This document shows, one piece after another, positions 11,345 through 24,883 of a DNA stretch of 64,000 bases. The DNA comes from Climacium dendroides. Its lineage: Eukaryota; Streptophyta; Bryopsida; Hypnales; Climaciaceae. The position numbers were made by a program, and so were the translations under genes. The DNA lies in NCBI GenBank assembly GCA_950106755.1, contig CATNNA010000006.1, forward strand, positions 868,001 to 932,000, read 5' to 3'. The stretch's first letter is position 1, and each line of letters starts with the position of its first letter. Under the pieces are notes generated by a model. That model saw only the letters and a program-made list of their open reading frames with translations, made no database searches and was not told the DNA's origin.

Positions 11345-14272
11345 GAAAATGATATCTTGCAACATTTGCATTTGTCGAGTAATCTTGCTTTGGTTTTCCT
11401 ACGTGGAATGTCTACGAGGTTTGAAATGATTGTGGCCCTCCAAGTGCAAGGCAAGCCTAATTGTATATTGTTGAATTTGTCACGCATTGCCTTTACATTT
11501 CTTCCTTGAATTACCATTTTCCAAGTCGAAAAGGAAGGCTTGGAGCATCGGCGACTTCCACATTTTCTTTGCTTGCATATTTTGACGTGCAATGTGCATG
11601 AGATTTGAAGTTCCGGCGTTAAAGTACAAAGCTAGTGGACGATCTCTTTTTGAAATTCTCACGCATTCCCCTGCAATTTAGACCATAAAATAAGTTGTTA
11701 CAAATCATTTGAAAATGATATCTTGCAACATTTGCATTTGTCGAGTAATCTTGCTTTTCTTTTCCTCCGTGGAATGTCTACGAGGTTTGAAATGATTGTG
11801 GCCCTCCAAGTGCAAGGCCAGTCTAATTGTATATTGTTGAATTTGTCACGCATTGCCTTTACATTTCTTCCTTGAATTACCATTTTCCAAGTCGAAAAGG
11901 AAGGCTTGGAGCATCGGCGACTTCCACAATTTCTTTGCTTGCATATTTTGACGTGCAATGTGCATGAGATTTGAAGTTCCGGCGTTAAAGTACAAAACTA
12001 GTGGACGATCTCTTTTTGAAATTCTCACGCATTCCCCTGCAATTTAGACCATAAAATAAGTTGTTACAAATCATTTGAAAATGATATCTTGCAACATTTG
12101 CATTTGTCAAGTAATCTTGCTTTTCTTTTCCTACGTGGAATGTCTACGAGGTTTGAAATGATTGTGGCCCTCCAAGTGCAAGGCCAACCTAATTGTATAT
12201 TGTTGAATTTGTCACGCATTGCCTTTACATTTCTTCCTTGAATTACCATTTTCCAAGTCGAAAAGGAAGGCTTGGAGCATCGGCGACTTCCACAATTTCT
12301 TTGCTTGCATATTTTGACGTGCAATGTGCATGAGATTTGAAGTTCCGGCGTTAAAGTACAAAGTCAGTGGACGATTTCTTTTTGAAATTCTCACGCATTC
12401 CCCTGCAATTTAGACCATAAAATAAGTTGTTACAAATCATTTGAAAATGATATCTTGCAACATTTGCATTTGTCAAGTAATCTTGCTTTTCTTTTCCTAT
12501 GTGCAATGTCTACGAGGTTTGAAATGATTGTGGCCCTCCAAGTGCACGGCCAGCCTAATTGTATATTGTTGAATTTGTCACGCATTGCCTTTACATTTCT
12601 TCCTTGAATTACCATTTTCCAAGTCGAAAAGGAAGGCTTGGAGCATCGGCGACTTCCACAATTTCTTTGCTTGCATATTTTGAAGTGCAATGTGCATGAG
12701 ATTTGAAGTTCCGGCGTTAAAGTACAAAGCTAGTGGACGATCTCTTTTTGAAATTCTCACGCATTCCCCTGCAATTTAGACCATAAAATAAGTTGTTACA
12801 AATCATTTGAAAATGATATCTTGCAACATTTGCATTTGTCAAGTAATCTTGCTTTTCTTTTCCTACGTGGAATGTCTACGAGGTTTGAAATGATTGTGGC
12901 CATCCAAGTGCACGGCCAACCTAATTGTATATTGTTGAATTTGTCACGCATTGCCTTTACATTTCTTCCTTGAATTACCATTTTCCAAGTCGAAAAGGAA
13001 GGCTTGGAGCATCGGCGACTTCCACAATTTCTTTGCTTGCATATTTTGACGTGCAATGTGCATGAGATTTGAAGTTCCGGCGTTAAAGTACAAAGCCAGT
13101 GGACGATCTCTTTTTGAAATTCTCACGCATTCCCCTGCAATTTAGACCATAAAATAAGTTGTTACAAATCATTTGAAAATGATATCTTGCAACATTTGCA
13201 TTTGTCAAGTAATCTTGCTTTTCTTTTCCTCCGTGCAATGTCTACGAGGTTTGAAATGATTGTGGCCCTCCAAGTGCAAGGCAAGCCTAATTGTATATTG
13301 TTGAATTTGTCACGCATTGCCTTTACATTTCTTCCTTGAATTACCATTTTCCAAGTCGAAAAGGAAGGCTTGGAGCATCGGCGACTTCCACAATTTCTTT
13401 GCTTGCATATTTTGACGTGCAATGTGCATGAGATTTGAAGTTCCGGCGTTAAAGTACAAAGTCAGTGGACGATTTCTTTTTGAAATTCTCACGCATTCCC
13501 CTGCAATTTAGACCATAAAATAAGTTGTTAAAAATCATTTGAAAATGATATCTTGCAACATTTGCATTTGTCAAGTAATCTTGCTTTTCTTTTCCTATGT
13601 GCAATGTCTACGAGGTTTGAAATGATTGTGGCCCTCCAAGTGCACGGCCAGCCTAATTGTATATTGTTGAATTTGTCACGCATTGCCTTTACATTTCTTC
13701 CTTGAATTACCATTTTCCAAGTCGAAAAGGAAGGCTTGGAGCATCGGCGACTTCCACAATTTCTTTGCTTGCATATTTTGAAGTGCAATGTGCATGAGAT
13801 TTGAAGTTCCGGCGTTAAAGTACAAAGCTAGTGGACGATCTCTTTTTGAAATTCTCACGCATTCCCCTGCAATTTAGACCATAAAATAAGTTGTTACAAA
13901 TCATTTGAAAATGATATCTTGCAACATTTGCATTTGTCAAGTAATCTTGCTTTTCTTTTCCTATGTGCAATGTCTACGAGGTTTGAAATGATTGTGGCCC
14001 TCCAAGTGCAAGGCCAGTCTAATTGTATATTGTTGAATTTGTCACGCATTGCCTTTACATTTCTTCCTTGAATTACCATTTTCCAAGTCGAAAAGGAAGG
14101 CTTGGAGCATCGGCGACTTCCACAATTTCTTTGCTTGCATATTTTGACGTGCAATGTGCATGAGATTTGAAGTTCCGGCGTTAAAGTACAAAGCTAGTGG
14201 ACGATCTCTTTTTGAAATTCTCACGCATTCCCCTGCAATTTAGACCATAAAATAAGTTGTTACAAATCATTT

Positions 14273-14635
14273 GAAAATGATATCTTGCAACATTTGCATT
14301 TGTCAAGTAATCTTGCTTTTCTTTTCCTACGTGGAATGTCTACGAGGTTTGAAATGATTGTGGCCCTCCAAGTGCAAGGCAAGCCTAATTGTATATTGTT
14401 GAATTTGTCACGCATTGCCTTTACATTTCTTCCTTGAATTACCATTTTCCAAGTCGAAAAGGAAGGCTTGGAGCATCGGCGACTTCCACAATTTCTTTGC
14501 TTGCATATTTTGACGTGCAATGTGCATGAGATTTGAAGTTCCGGCGTTAAAGTACAAAGCCAGTGGACGATCTCTTTTTGAAATTCTCACGCATTCCCCT
14601 GCAATTTAGACCATAAAATTTGTTACAAATCATTT
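14273..14635. repeat. 363-bp unit with 3-base deletion (U40)
   Basis: At 14611-14625 the sequence reads ccataaaatttgttac where all other units read ccataaaataagttgttac, so aag is missing after 14619. This is the only 3-base length change in the window and, unlike the 1-base deletion, it was not amplified here. Because aag overlaps the outer gttg arm region of the junction dyad, the dyad's left outer arm is altered in this copy. Confidence 0.95.
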
Positions 14636-15367
14636 GAAAATGATATCTTGCAACATTTGCATTTGTCGAGTAATCTTGCTTTTCTTTTCCTCCGTGCAAT
14701 GTCTACGAGGTTTGAAATGATTGTGGCCCTCCAAGTGCACGGCCAGCCTAATTGTATATTGTTGAATTTGTCACGCATTGCCTTTACATTTCTTCCTTGA
14801 ATTACCATTTTCCAAGTCGAAAAGGAAGGCTTGGAGCATCGGCGACTTCCACAATTTCTTTGCTTGCATATTTTGACGTGCAATGTGCATGAGATTTGAA
14901 GTTCCGGCGTTAAAGTACAAAGCCAGTGGACGATCTCTTTTTGAAATTCTCACGCATTCCCCTGCAATTTAGACCATAAAATAAGTTGTTACAAATCATT
15001 TGAAAATGATATCTTGCAACATTTGCATTTGTCGAGTAATCTTGCTTTTGTTTTCCTCCGTGCAATGTCTATGAGGTTTGAAATGTTTGTGGCCCTCCAA
15101 GTGCAAGGCAAGCCTAATTGTATATTGTTGAATTTGTCACGCATTGCCTTTACATTTCTTCCTTGAATTACCATTTTCCAAGTCGAAAAGGAAGGCTTGG
15201 AGCATCGGCGACTTCCACATTTTCTTTGCTTGCATATTTTGACGTGCAATGTGCATGAGATTTGAAGTTCCGGCGTTAAAGTACAAAGCCAGTGGACGAT
15301 CTCTTTTTGAAATTCTCACGCATTCCCCTGCAATTTAGACCATAAAATAAGTTGTTACAAATCATTT

Positions 15368-18300
15368 GAAAATGATATCTTGCAACATTTGCATTTGTCG
15401 AGTAATCTTGCTTTTCTTTTCCTCCGTGCAATGTCTACGAGGTTTGAAATGATTGTGGCCCTCCAAGTGCACGGCCAGCCTAATTGTATATTGTTGAATT
15501 TGTCACGCATTGCCTTTACATTTCTTCCTTGAATTACCATTTTCCAAGTCGAAAAGGAAGGCTTGGAGCATCGGCGACTTCCACAATTTCTTTGCTTGCA
15601 TATTTTGACGTGCAATGTGCATGAGATTTGAAGTTCCGGCGTTAAAGTACAAAGCTAGTGGACGATCTCTTTTTGAAATTCTCACGCATTCCCCTGCAAT
15701 TTAGACCATAAAATAAGTTGTTACAAATCATTTGAAAATGATATCTTGCAACATTTGCATTTGTCGAGTAATCTTGCTTTTGTTTTCCTACGTGGAATGT
15801 CTACGAGGTTTGAAATGATTGTGGCCCTCCAAGTGCAAGGCAAGCCTAATTGTATATTGTTGAATTTGTCACGCATTGCCTTTACATTTCTTCCTTGAAT
15901 TACCATTTTCCAAGTCGAAAAGGAAGGCTTGGAGCATCGGCGACTTCCACAATTTCTTTGCTTGCATATTTTGACGTGCAATGTGCATGAGATTTGAAGT
16001 TCCGGCGTTAAAGTACAAAGTCAGTGGACGATTTCTTTTTGAAATTCTCACGCATTCCCCTGCAATTTAGACCATAAAATAAGTTGTTACAAATCATTTG
16101 AAAATGATATCTTGCAACATTTGCATTTGTCAAGTAATCTTGCTTTTCTTTTCCTATGTGCAATGTCTACGAGGTTTGAAATGATTGTGGCCCTCCAAGT
16201 GCACGGCCAGCCTAATTGTATATTGTTGAATTTGTCACGCATTGCCTTTACATTTCTTCCTTGAATTACCATTTTCCAAGTCGAAAAGGAAGGCTTGGAG
16301 CATCGGCGACTTCCACAATTTCTTTGCTTGCATATTTTGAAGTGCAATGTGCATGAGATTTGAAGTTCCGGCGTTAAAGTACAAAGCTAGTGGACGATCT
16401 CTTTTTGAAATTCTCACGCATTCCCCTGCAATTTAGACCATAAAATAAGTTGTTACAAATCATTTGAAAATGATATCTTGCAACATTTGCATTTGTCAAG
16501 TAATCTTGCTTTTCTTTTCCTATGTGCAATGTCTACGAGGTTTGAAATGATTGTGGCCCTCCAAGTGCACGGCCAGCCTAATTGTATATTGTTGAATTTG
16601 TCACGCATTGCCTTTACATTTCTTCCTTGAATTACCATTTTCCAAGTCGAAAAGGAAGGCTTGGAGCATCGGCGACTTCCACAATTTCTTTGCTTGCATA
16701 TTTTGACGTGCAATGTGCATGAGATTTGAAGTTCCGGCGTTAAAGTACAAAGCTAGTGGACGATCTCTTTTTGAAATTCTCACGCATTCCCCTGCAATTT
16801 AGACCATAAAATAAGTTGTTACAAATCATTTGAAAATGATATCTTGCAACATTTGCATTTGTCAAGTAATCTTGCTTTTCTTTTCCTACGTGGAATGTCT
16901 ACGAGGTTTGAAATGATTGTGGCCCTCCAAGTGCAAGGCAAGCCTAATTGTATATTGTTGAATTTGTCACGCATTGCCTTTACATTTCTTCCTTGAATTA
17001 CCATTTTCCAAGTCGAAAAGGAAGGCTTGGAGCATCGGCGACTTCCACAATTTCTTTGCTTGCATATTTTGACGTGCAATGTGCATGAGATTTGAAGTTC
17101 CGGCGTTAAAGTACAAAGCCAGTGGACGATCTCTTTTTGAAATTCTCACGCATTCCCCTGCAATTTAGACCATAAAATAAGTTGTTACAAATCATTTGAA
17201 AATGATATCTTGCAACATTTGCATTTGTCGAGTAATCTTGCTTTTCTTTTCCTCCGTGCAATGTCTACGAGGTTTGAAATGATTGTGGCCCTCCAAGTGC
17301 ACGGCCAGCCTAATTGTATATTGTTGAATTTGTCACGCATTGCCTTTACATTTCTTCCTTGAATTACCATTTTCCAAGTCGAAAAGGAAGGCTTGGAGCA
17401 TCGGCGACTTCCACAATTTCTTTGCTTGCATATTTTGACGTGCAATGTGCATGAGATTTGAAGTTCCGGCGTTAAAGTACAAAGCTAGTGGACGATCTCT
17501 TTTTGAAATTCTCACGCATTCCCCTGCAATTTAGACCATAAAATAAGTTGTTACAAATCATTTGAAAATGATATCTTGCAACATTTGCATTTGTCGAGTA
17601 ATCTTGCTTTTGTTTTCCTACGTGGAATGTCTACGAGGTTTGAAATGATTGTGGCCCTCCAAGTGCAAGGCAAGCCTAATTGTATATTGTTGAATTTGTC
17701 ACGCATTGCCTTTACATTTCTTCCTTGAATTACCATTTTCCAAGTCGAAAAGGAAGGCTTGGAGCATCGGCGACTTCCACAATTTCTTTGCTTGCATATT
17801 TTGACGTGCAATGTGCATGAGATTTGAAGTTCCGGCGTTAAAGTACAAAGCCAGTGGACGATCTCTTTTTGAAATTCTCACGCATTCCCCTGCAATTTAG
17901 ACCATAAAATAAGTTGTTACAAATCATTTGAAAATGATATCTTGCAACATTTGCATTTGTCGAGTAATCTTGCTTTTCTTTTCCTCCGTGCAATGTCTAC
18001 GAGGTTTGAAATGATTGTGGCCCTCCAAGTGCACGGCCAGCCTAATTGTATATTGTTGAATTTGTCACACATTGCCTTTACATTTCTTCCTTGAATTACC
18101 ATTTTCCAAGTCGAAAAGGAAGGCTTGGAGCATCGGCGACTTCCACAATTTCTTTGCTTGCATATTTTGACGTGCAATGTGCATGAGATTTGAAGTTCCG
18201 GCGTTAAAGTACAAAGCCAGTGGACGATCTCTTTTTGAAATTCTCACGCATTCCCCTGCAATTTAGACCATAAAATAAGTTGTTACAAATCATTTGAAAA

Positions 18301-21300
18301 TGATATCTTGCAACATTTGCATTTGTCAAGTAATCTTGCTTTTCTTTTCCTATGTGCAATGTCTACGAGGTTTGAAATGATTGTGGCCCTCCAAGTGCAC
18401 GGCCAGCCTAATTGTATATTGTTGAATTTGTCACGCATTGCCTTTACATTTCTTCCTTGAATTACCATTTTCCAAGTCGAAAAGGAAGGCTTGGAGCATC
18501 GGCGACTTCCACAATTTCTTTGCTTGCATATTTTGAAGTGCAATGTGCATGAGATTTGAAGTTCCGGCGTTAAAGTACAAAGCTAGTGGACGATCTCTTT
18601 TTGAAATTCTCACGCATTCCCCTGCAATTTAGACCATAAAATAAGTTGTTACAAATCATTTGAAAATGATATCTTGCAACATTTGCATTTGTCAAGTAAT
18701 CTTGCTTTTCTTTTCCTACGTGGAATGTCTACGAGGTTTGAAATGATTGTGGCCCTCCAAGTGCACGGCCAACCTAATTGTATATTGTTGAATTTGTCAC
18801 GCATTGCCTTTACATTTCTTCCTTGAATTACCATTTTCCAAGTCGAAAAGGAAGGCTTGGAGCATCGGCGACTTCCACAATTTCTTTGCTTGCATATTTT
18901 GACGTGCAATGTGTATGAGATTTGAAGTTCCGGCGTTAAAGTACAAAGCCAGTGGACGATCTCTTTTTGAAATTCTCACGCATTCCCCTGCAATTTAGAC
19001 CATAAAATAAGTTGTTACAAATCATTTGAAAATGATATCTTGCAACATTTGCATTTGTCGAGTAATCTTGCTTTTGTTTTCCTACGTGGAATGTCTACGA
19101 GGTTTGAAATGATTGTGGCCCTCCAAGTGCAAGGCAAGCCTAATTGTATATTGTTGAATTTGTCACGCATTGCCTTTACATTTCTTCCTTGAATTACCAT
19201 TTTCTAAGTCGAAAAGGAAGGCTTGGAGCATCGGCGACTTCCACAATTTCTTTGCTTGCATATTTTGACGTGCAATGTGCATGAGATTTGAAGTTCCGGC
19301 GTTAAAGTACAAAGCCAATTGACGATCTCTTTTTGAAATTCTCACGCATTCCCCTGCAATTTAGACCATAAAATAAGTTGTTACAAATCATTTGAAAATG
19401 ATATCTTGCAACATTTGCATTTGTCGAGTAATCTTGCTTTTCTTTTCCTCCGTGCAATGTCTACGAGGTTTGAAATGATTGTGGCCCTCCAAGTGCACGG
19501 CCAGCCTAATTGTATATTGTTGAATTTGTCACGCATTGCCTTTACATTTCTTCCTTGAATTACCATTTTCCAAGTCGAAAAGGAAGGCTTGGAGCATCGG
19601 CGACTTCCACAATTTCTTTGCTTGCATATTTTGACGTGCAATGTGCATGAGATTTGAAGTTCCGGCGTTAAAGTACAAAGCTAGTGGACGATCTCTTTTT
19701 GAAATTCTCACGCATTCCCCTGCAATTTAGACCATAAAATAAGTTGTTACAAATCATTTGAAAATGATATCTTGCAACATTTGCATTTGTCGAGTAATCT
19801 TGCTTTTGTTTTCCTACGTGGAATGTCTACGAGGTTTGAAATGATTGTGGCCCTCCAAGTGCAAGGCAAGCCTAATTGTATATTGTTGAATTTGTCACGC
19901 ATTGCCTTTACATTTCTTCCTTGAATTACCATTTTCCAAGTCGAAAAGGAAGGCTTGGAGCATCGGCGACTTCCACAATTTCTTTGCTTGCATATTTTGA
20001 CGTGCAATGTGCATGAGATTTGAAGTTCCGGCGTTAAAGTACAAAGCCAGTGGACGATCTCTTTTTGAAATTCTCACGCATTCCCCTGCAATTTAGACCA
20101 TAAAATAAGTTGTTACAAATCATTTGAAAATGATATCTTGCAACATTTGCATTTGTCGAGTAATCTTGCTTTTCTTTTCCTCCGTGCAATGTCTACGAGG
20201 TTTGAAATGATTGTGGCCCTCCAAGTGCACGGCCAGCCTAATTGTATATTGTTGAATTTGTCACGCATTGCCTTTACATTTCTTCCTTGAATTACCATTT
20301 TCCAAGTCGAAAAGGAAGGCTTGGAGCATCGGCGACTTCCACAATTTCTTTGCTTGCATATTTTGACGTGCAATGTGCATGAGATTTGAAGTTCCGGCGT
20401 TAAAGTACAAAGCTAGTGGACGATCTCTTTTTGAAATTCTCACGCATTCCCCTGCAATTTAGACCATAAAATAAGTTGTTACAAATCATTTGAAAATGAT
20501 ATCTTGCAACATTTGCATTTGTCGAGTAATCTTGCTTTTGTTTTCCTACGTGGAATGTCTACGAGGTTTGAAATGATTGTGGCCCTCCAAGTGCAAGGCA
20601 AGCCTAATTGTATATTGTTGAATTTGTCACGCATTGCCTTTACATTTCTTCCTTGAATTACCATTTTCCAAGTCGAAAAGGAAGGCTTGGAGCATCGGCG
20701 ACTTCCACAATTTCTTTGCTTGCATATTTTGACGTGCAATGTGCATGAGATTTGAAGTTCCGGCGTTAAAGTACAAAGTCAGTGGACGATTTCTTTTTGA
20801 AATTCTCACGCATTCCCCTGCAATTTAGACCATAAAATAAGTTGTTACAAATCATTTGAAAATGATATCTTGCAACATTTGCATTTGTCAAGTAATCTTG
20901 CTTTTCTTTTCCTATGTGCAATGTCTACGAGGTTTGAAATGATTGTGGCCCTCCAAGTGCACGGCCAGCCTAATTGTATATTGTTGAATTTGTCACGCAT
21001 TGCCTTTACATTTCTTCCTTGAATTACCATTTTCCAAGTCGAAAAGGAAGGCTTGGAGCATCGGCGACTTCCACAATTTCTTTGCTTGCATATTTTGAAG
21101 TGCAATGTGCATGAGATTTGAAGTTCCGGCGTTAAAGTACAAAGCTAGTGGACGATCTCTTTTTGAAATTCTCACGCATTCCCCTGCAATTTAGACCATA
21201 AAATAAGTTGTTACAAATCATTTGAAAATGATATCTTGCAACATTTGCATTTGTCAAGTAATCTTGCTTTTCTTTTCCTATGTGCAATGTCTACGAGGTT

Positions 21301-24300
21301 TGAAATGATTGTGGCCCTCCAAGTGCACGGCCAGCCTAATTGTATATTGTTGAATTTGTCACGCATTGCCTTTACATTTCTTCCTTGAATTACCATTTTC
21401 CAAGTCGAAAAGGAAGGCTTGGAGCATCGGCGACTTCCACAATTTCTTTGCTTGCATATTTTGACGTGCAATGTGCATGAGATTTGAAGTTCCGGCGTTA
21501 AAGTACAAAGCTAGTGGACGATCTCTTTTTGAAATTCTCACGCATTCCCCTGCAATTTAGACCATAAAATAAGTTGTTACAAATCATTTGAAAATGATAT
21601 CTTGCAACATTTGCATTTGTCAAGTAATCTTGCTTTTCTTTTCCTACGTGGAATGTCTACGAGGTTTGAAATGATTGTGGCCCTCCAAGTGCAAGGCAAG
21701 CCTAATTGTATATTGTTGAATTTGTCACGCATTGCCTTTACATTTCTTCCTTGAATTACCATTTTCCAAGTCGAAAAGGAAGGCTTGGAGCATCGGCGAC
21801 TTCCACAATTTCTTTGCTTGCATATTTTGACGTGCAATGTGCATGAGATTTGAAGTTCCGGCGTTAAAGTACAAAGCCAGTGGACGATCTCTTTTTGAAA
21901 TTCTCACGCATTCCCCTGCAATTTAGACCATAAAATAAGTTGTTACAAATCATTTGAAAATGATATCTTGCAACATTTGCATTTGTCGAGTAATCTTGCT
22001 TTTGTTTTCCTCCGTGCAATGTCTACGAGGTTTGAAATGATTGTGGCCCTCCAAGTGCACGGCCAGCCTAATTGTATATTGTTGAATTTGTCACGCATTG
22101 CCTTTACATTTCTTCCTTGAATTACCATTTTCCAAGTCGAAAAGGAAGGCTTGGAGCATCGGCGACTTCCACAATTTCTTTGCTTGCATATTTTGACGTG
22201 CAATGTGCATGAGATTTGAAGTTCCGGCGTTAAAGTACAAAGCTAGTGGACGATCTCTTTTTGAAATTCTCACGCATTCCCCTGCAATTTAGACCATAAA
22301 ATAAGTTGTTACAAATCATTTGAAAATGATATCTTGCAACATTTGCATTTGTCGAGTAATCTTGCTTTTGTTTTCCTACGTGGAATGTCTACGAGGTTTG
22401 AAATGATTGTGGCCCTCCAAGTGCAAGGCAAGCCTAATTGTATATTGTTGAATTTGTCACGCATTGCCTTTACATTTCTTCCTTGAATTACCATTTTCCA
22501 AGTCGAAAAGGAAGGCTTGGAGCATCGGCGACTTCCACAATTTCTTTGCTTGCATATTTTGACGTGCAATGTGCATGAGATTTGAAGTTCCGGCGTTAAA
22601 GTACAAAGCCAGTGGACGATCTCTTTTTGAAATTCTCACGCATTCCCCTGCAATTTAGACCATAAAATAAGTTGTTACAAATCATTTGAAAATGATATCT
22701 TGCAACATTTGCATTTGTCGAGTAATCTTGCTTTTCTTTTCCTCCGTGCAATGTCTACGAGGTTTGAAATGATTGTGGCCCTCCAAGTGCACGGCCAGCC
22801 TAATTGTATATTGTTGAATTTGTCACACATTGCCTTTACATTTCTTCCTTGAATTACCATTTTCCAAGTCGAAAAGGAAGGCTTGGAGCATCGGCGACTT
22901 CCACAATTTCTTTGCTTGCATATTTTGACGTGCAATGTGCATGAGATTTGAAGTTCCGGCGTTAAAGTACAAAGCCAGTGGACGATCTCTTTTTGAAATT
23001 CTCACGCATTCCCCTGCAATTTAGACCATAAAATAAGTTGTTACAAATCATTTGAAAATGATATCTTGCAACATTTGCATTTGTCAAGTAATCTTGCTTT
23101 TCTTTTCCTATGTGCAATGTCTACGAGGTTTGAAATGATTGTGGCCCTCCAAGTGCACGGCCAGCCTAATTGTATATTGTTGAATTTGTCACGCATTGCC
23201 TTTACATTTCTTCCTTGAATTACCATTTTCCAAGTCGAAAAGGAAGGCTTGGAGCATCGGCGACTTCCACAATTTCTTTGCTTGCATATTTTGAAGTGCA
23301 ATGTGCATGAGATTTGAAGTTCCGGCGTTAAAGTACAAAGCTAGTGGACGATCTCTTTTTGAAATTCTCACGCATTCCCCTGCAATTTAGACCATAAAAT
23401 AAGTTGTTACAAATCATTTGAAAATGATATCTTGCAACATTTGCATTTGTCAAGTAATCTTGCTTTTCTTTTCCTACGTGGAATGTCTACGAGGTTTGAA
23501 ATGATTGTGGCCCTCCAAGTGCACGGCCAACCTAATTGTATATTGTTGAATTTGTCACGCATTGCCTTTACATTTCTTCCTTGAATTACCATTTTCCAAG
23601 TCGAAAAGGAAGGCTTGGAGCATCGGCGACTTCCACAATTTCTTTGCTTGCATATTTTGACGTGCAATGTGTATGAGATTTGAAGTTCCGGCGTTAAAGT
23701 ACAAAGCCAGTGGACGATCTCTTTTTGAAATTCTCACGCATTCCCCTGCAATTTAGACCATAAAATAAGTTGTTACAAATCATTTGAAAATGATATCTTG
23801 CAACATTTGCATTTGTCGAGTAATCTTGCTTTTGTTTTCCTACGTGGAATGTCTACGAGGTTTGAAATGATTGTGGCCCTCCAAGTGCAAGGCAAGCCTA
23901 ATTGTATATTGTTGAATTTGTCACGCATTGCCTTTACATTTCTTCCTTGAATTACCATTTTCTAAGTCGAAAAGGAAGGCTTGGAGCATCGGCGACTTCC
24001 ACAATTTCTTTGCTTGCATATTTTGACGTGCAATGTGCATGAGATTTGAAGTTCCGGCGTTAAAGTACAAAGCCAATTGACGATCTCTTTTTGAAATTCT
24101 CACGCATTCCCCTGCAATTTAGACCATAAAATAAGTTGTTACAAATCATTTGAAAATGATATCTTGCAACATTTGCATTTGTCGAGTAATCTTGCTTTTC
24201 TTTTCCTCCGTGCAATGTCTACGAGGTTTGAAATGATTGTGGCCCTCCAAGTGCACGGCCAGCCTAATTGTATATTGTTGAATTTGTCACGCATTGCCTT

Positions 24301-24883
24301 TACATTTCTTCCTTGAATTACCATTTTCCAAGTCGAAAAGGAAGGCTTGGAGCATCGGCGACTTCCACAATTTCTTTGCTTGCATATTTTGACGTGCAAT
24401 GTGCATGAGATTTGAAGTTCCGGCGTTAAAGTACAAAGCTAGTGGACGATCTCTTTTTGAAATTCTCACGCATTCCCCTGCAATTTAGACCATAAAATAA
24501 GTTGTTACAAATCATTTGAAAATGATATCTTGCAACATTTGCATTTGTCGAGTAATCTTGCTTTTGTTTTCCTACGTGGAATGTCTACGAGGTTTGAAAT
24601 GATTGTGGCCCTCCAAGTGCAAGGCAAGCCTAATTGTATATTGTTGAATTTGTCACGCATTGCCTTTACATTTCTTCCTTGAATTACCATTTTCCAAGTC
24701 GAAAAGGAAGGCTTGGAGCATCGGCGACTTCCACAATTTCTTTGCTTGCATATTTTGACGTGCAATGTGCATGAGATTTGAAGTTCCGGCGTTAAAGTAC
24801 AAAGCCAGTGGACGATCTCTTTTTGAAATTCTCACGCATTCCCCTGCAATTTAGACCATAAAATAAGTTGTTACAAATCATTT
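15368..24883. repeat. Higher-order repeat: two near-identical copies of a 13-unit block (4,758 bp each)
   Basis: U43-U55 (15368-20125) and U56-U68 (20126-24883) match unit for unit. Shared rare markers at the same relative places include gtcagtggacgattt in U44/U57, ttgaagtg in U45/U58 and U51/U64, cacacat in U50/U63, gtgtatg in U52/U65 and ttctaag in U53/U66. In the units compared I found one clear difference: position 49 is c in U48 and g in U61. Such similarity over 4.7 kb indicates a very recent duplication relative to the divergence of neighbouring units. Downstream, the block does not continue as a third copy. Confidence 0.9.
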
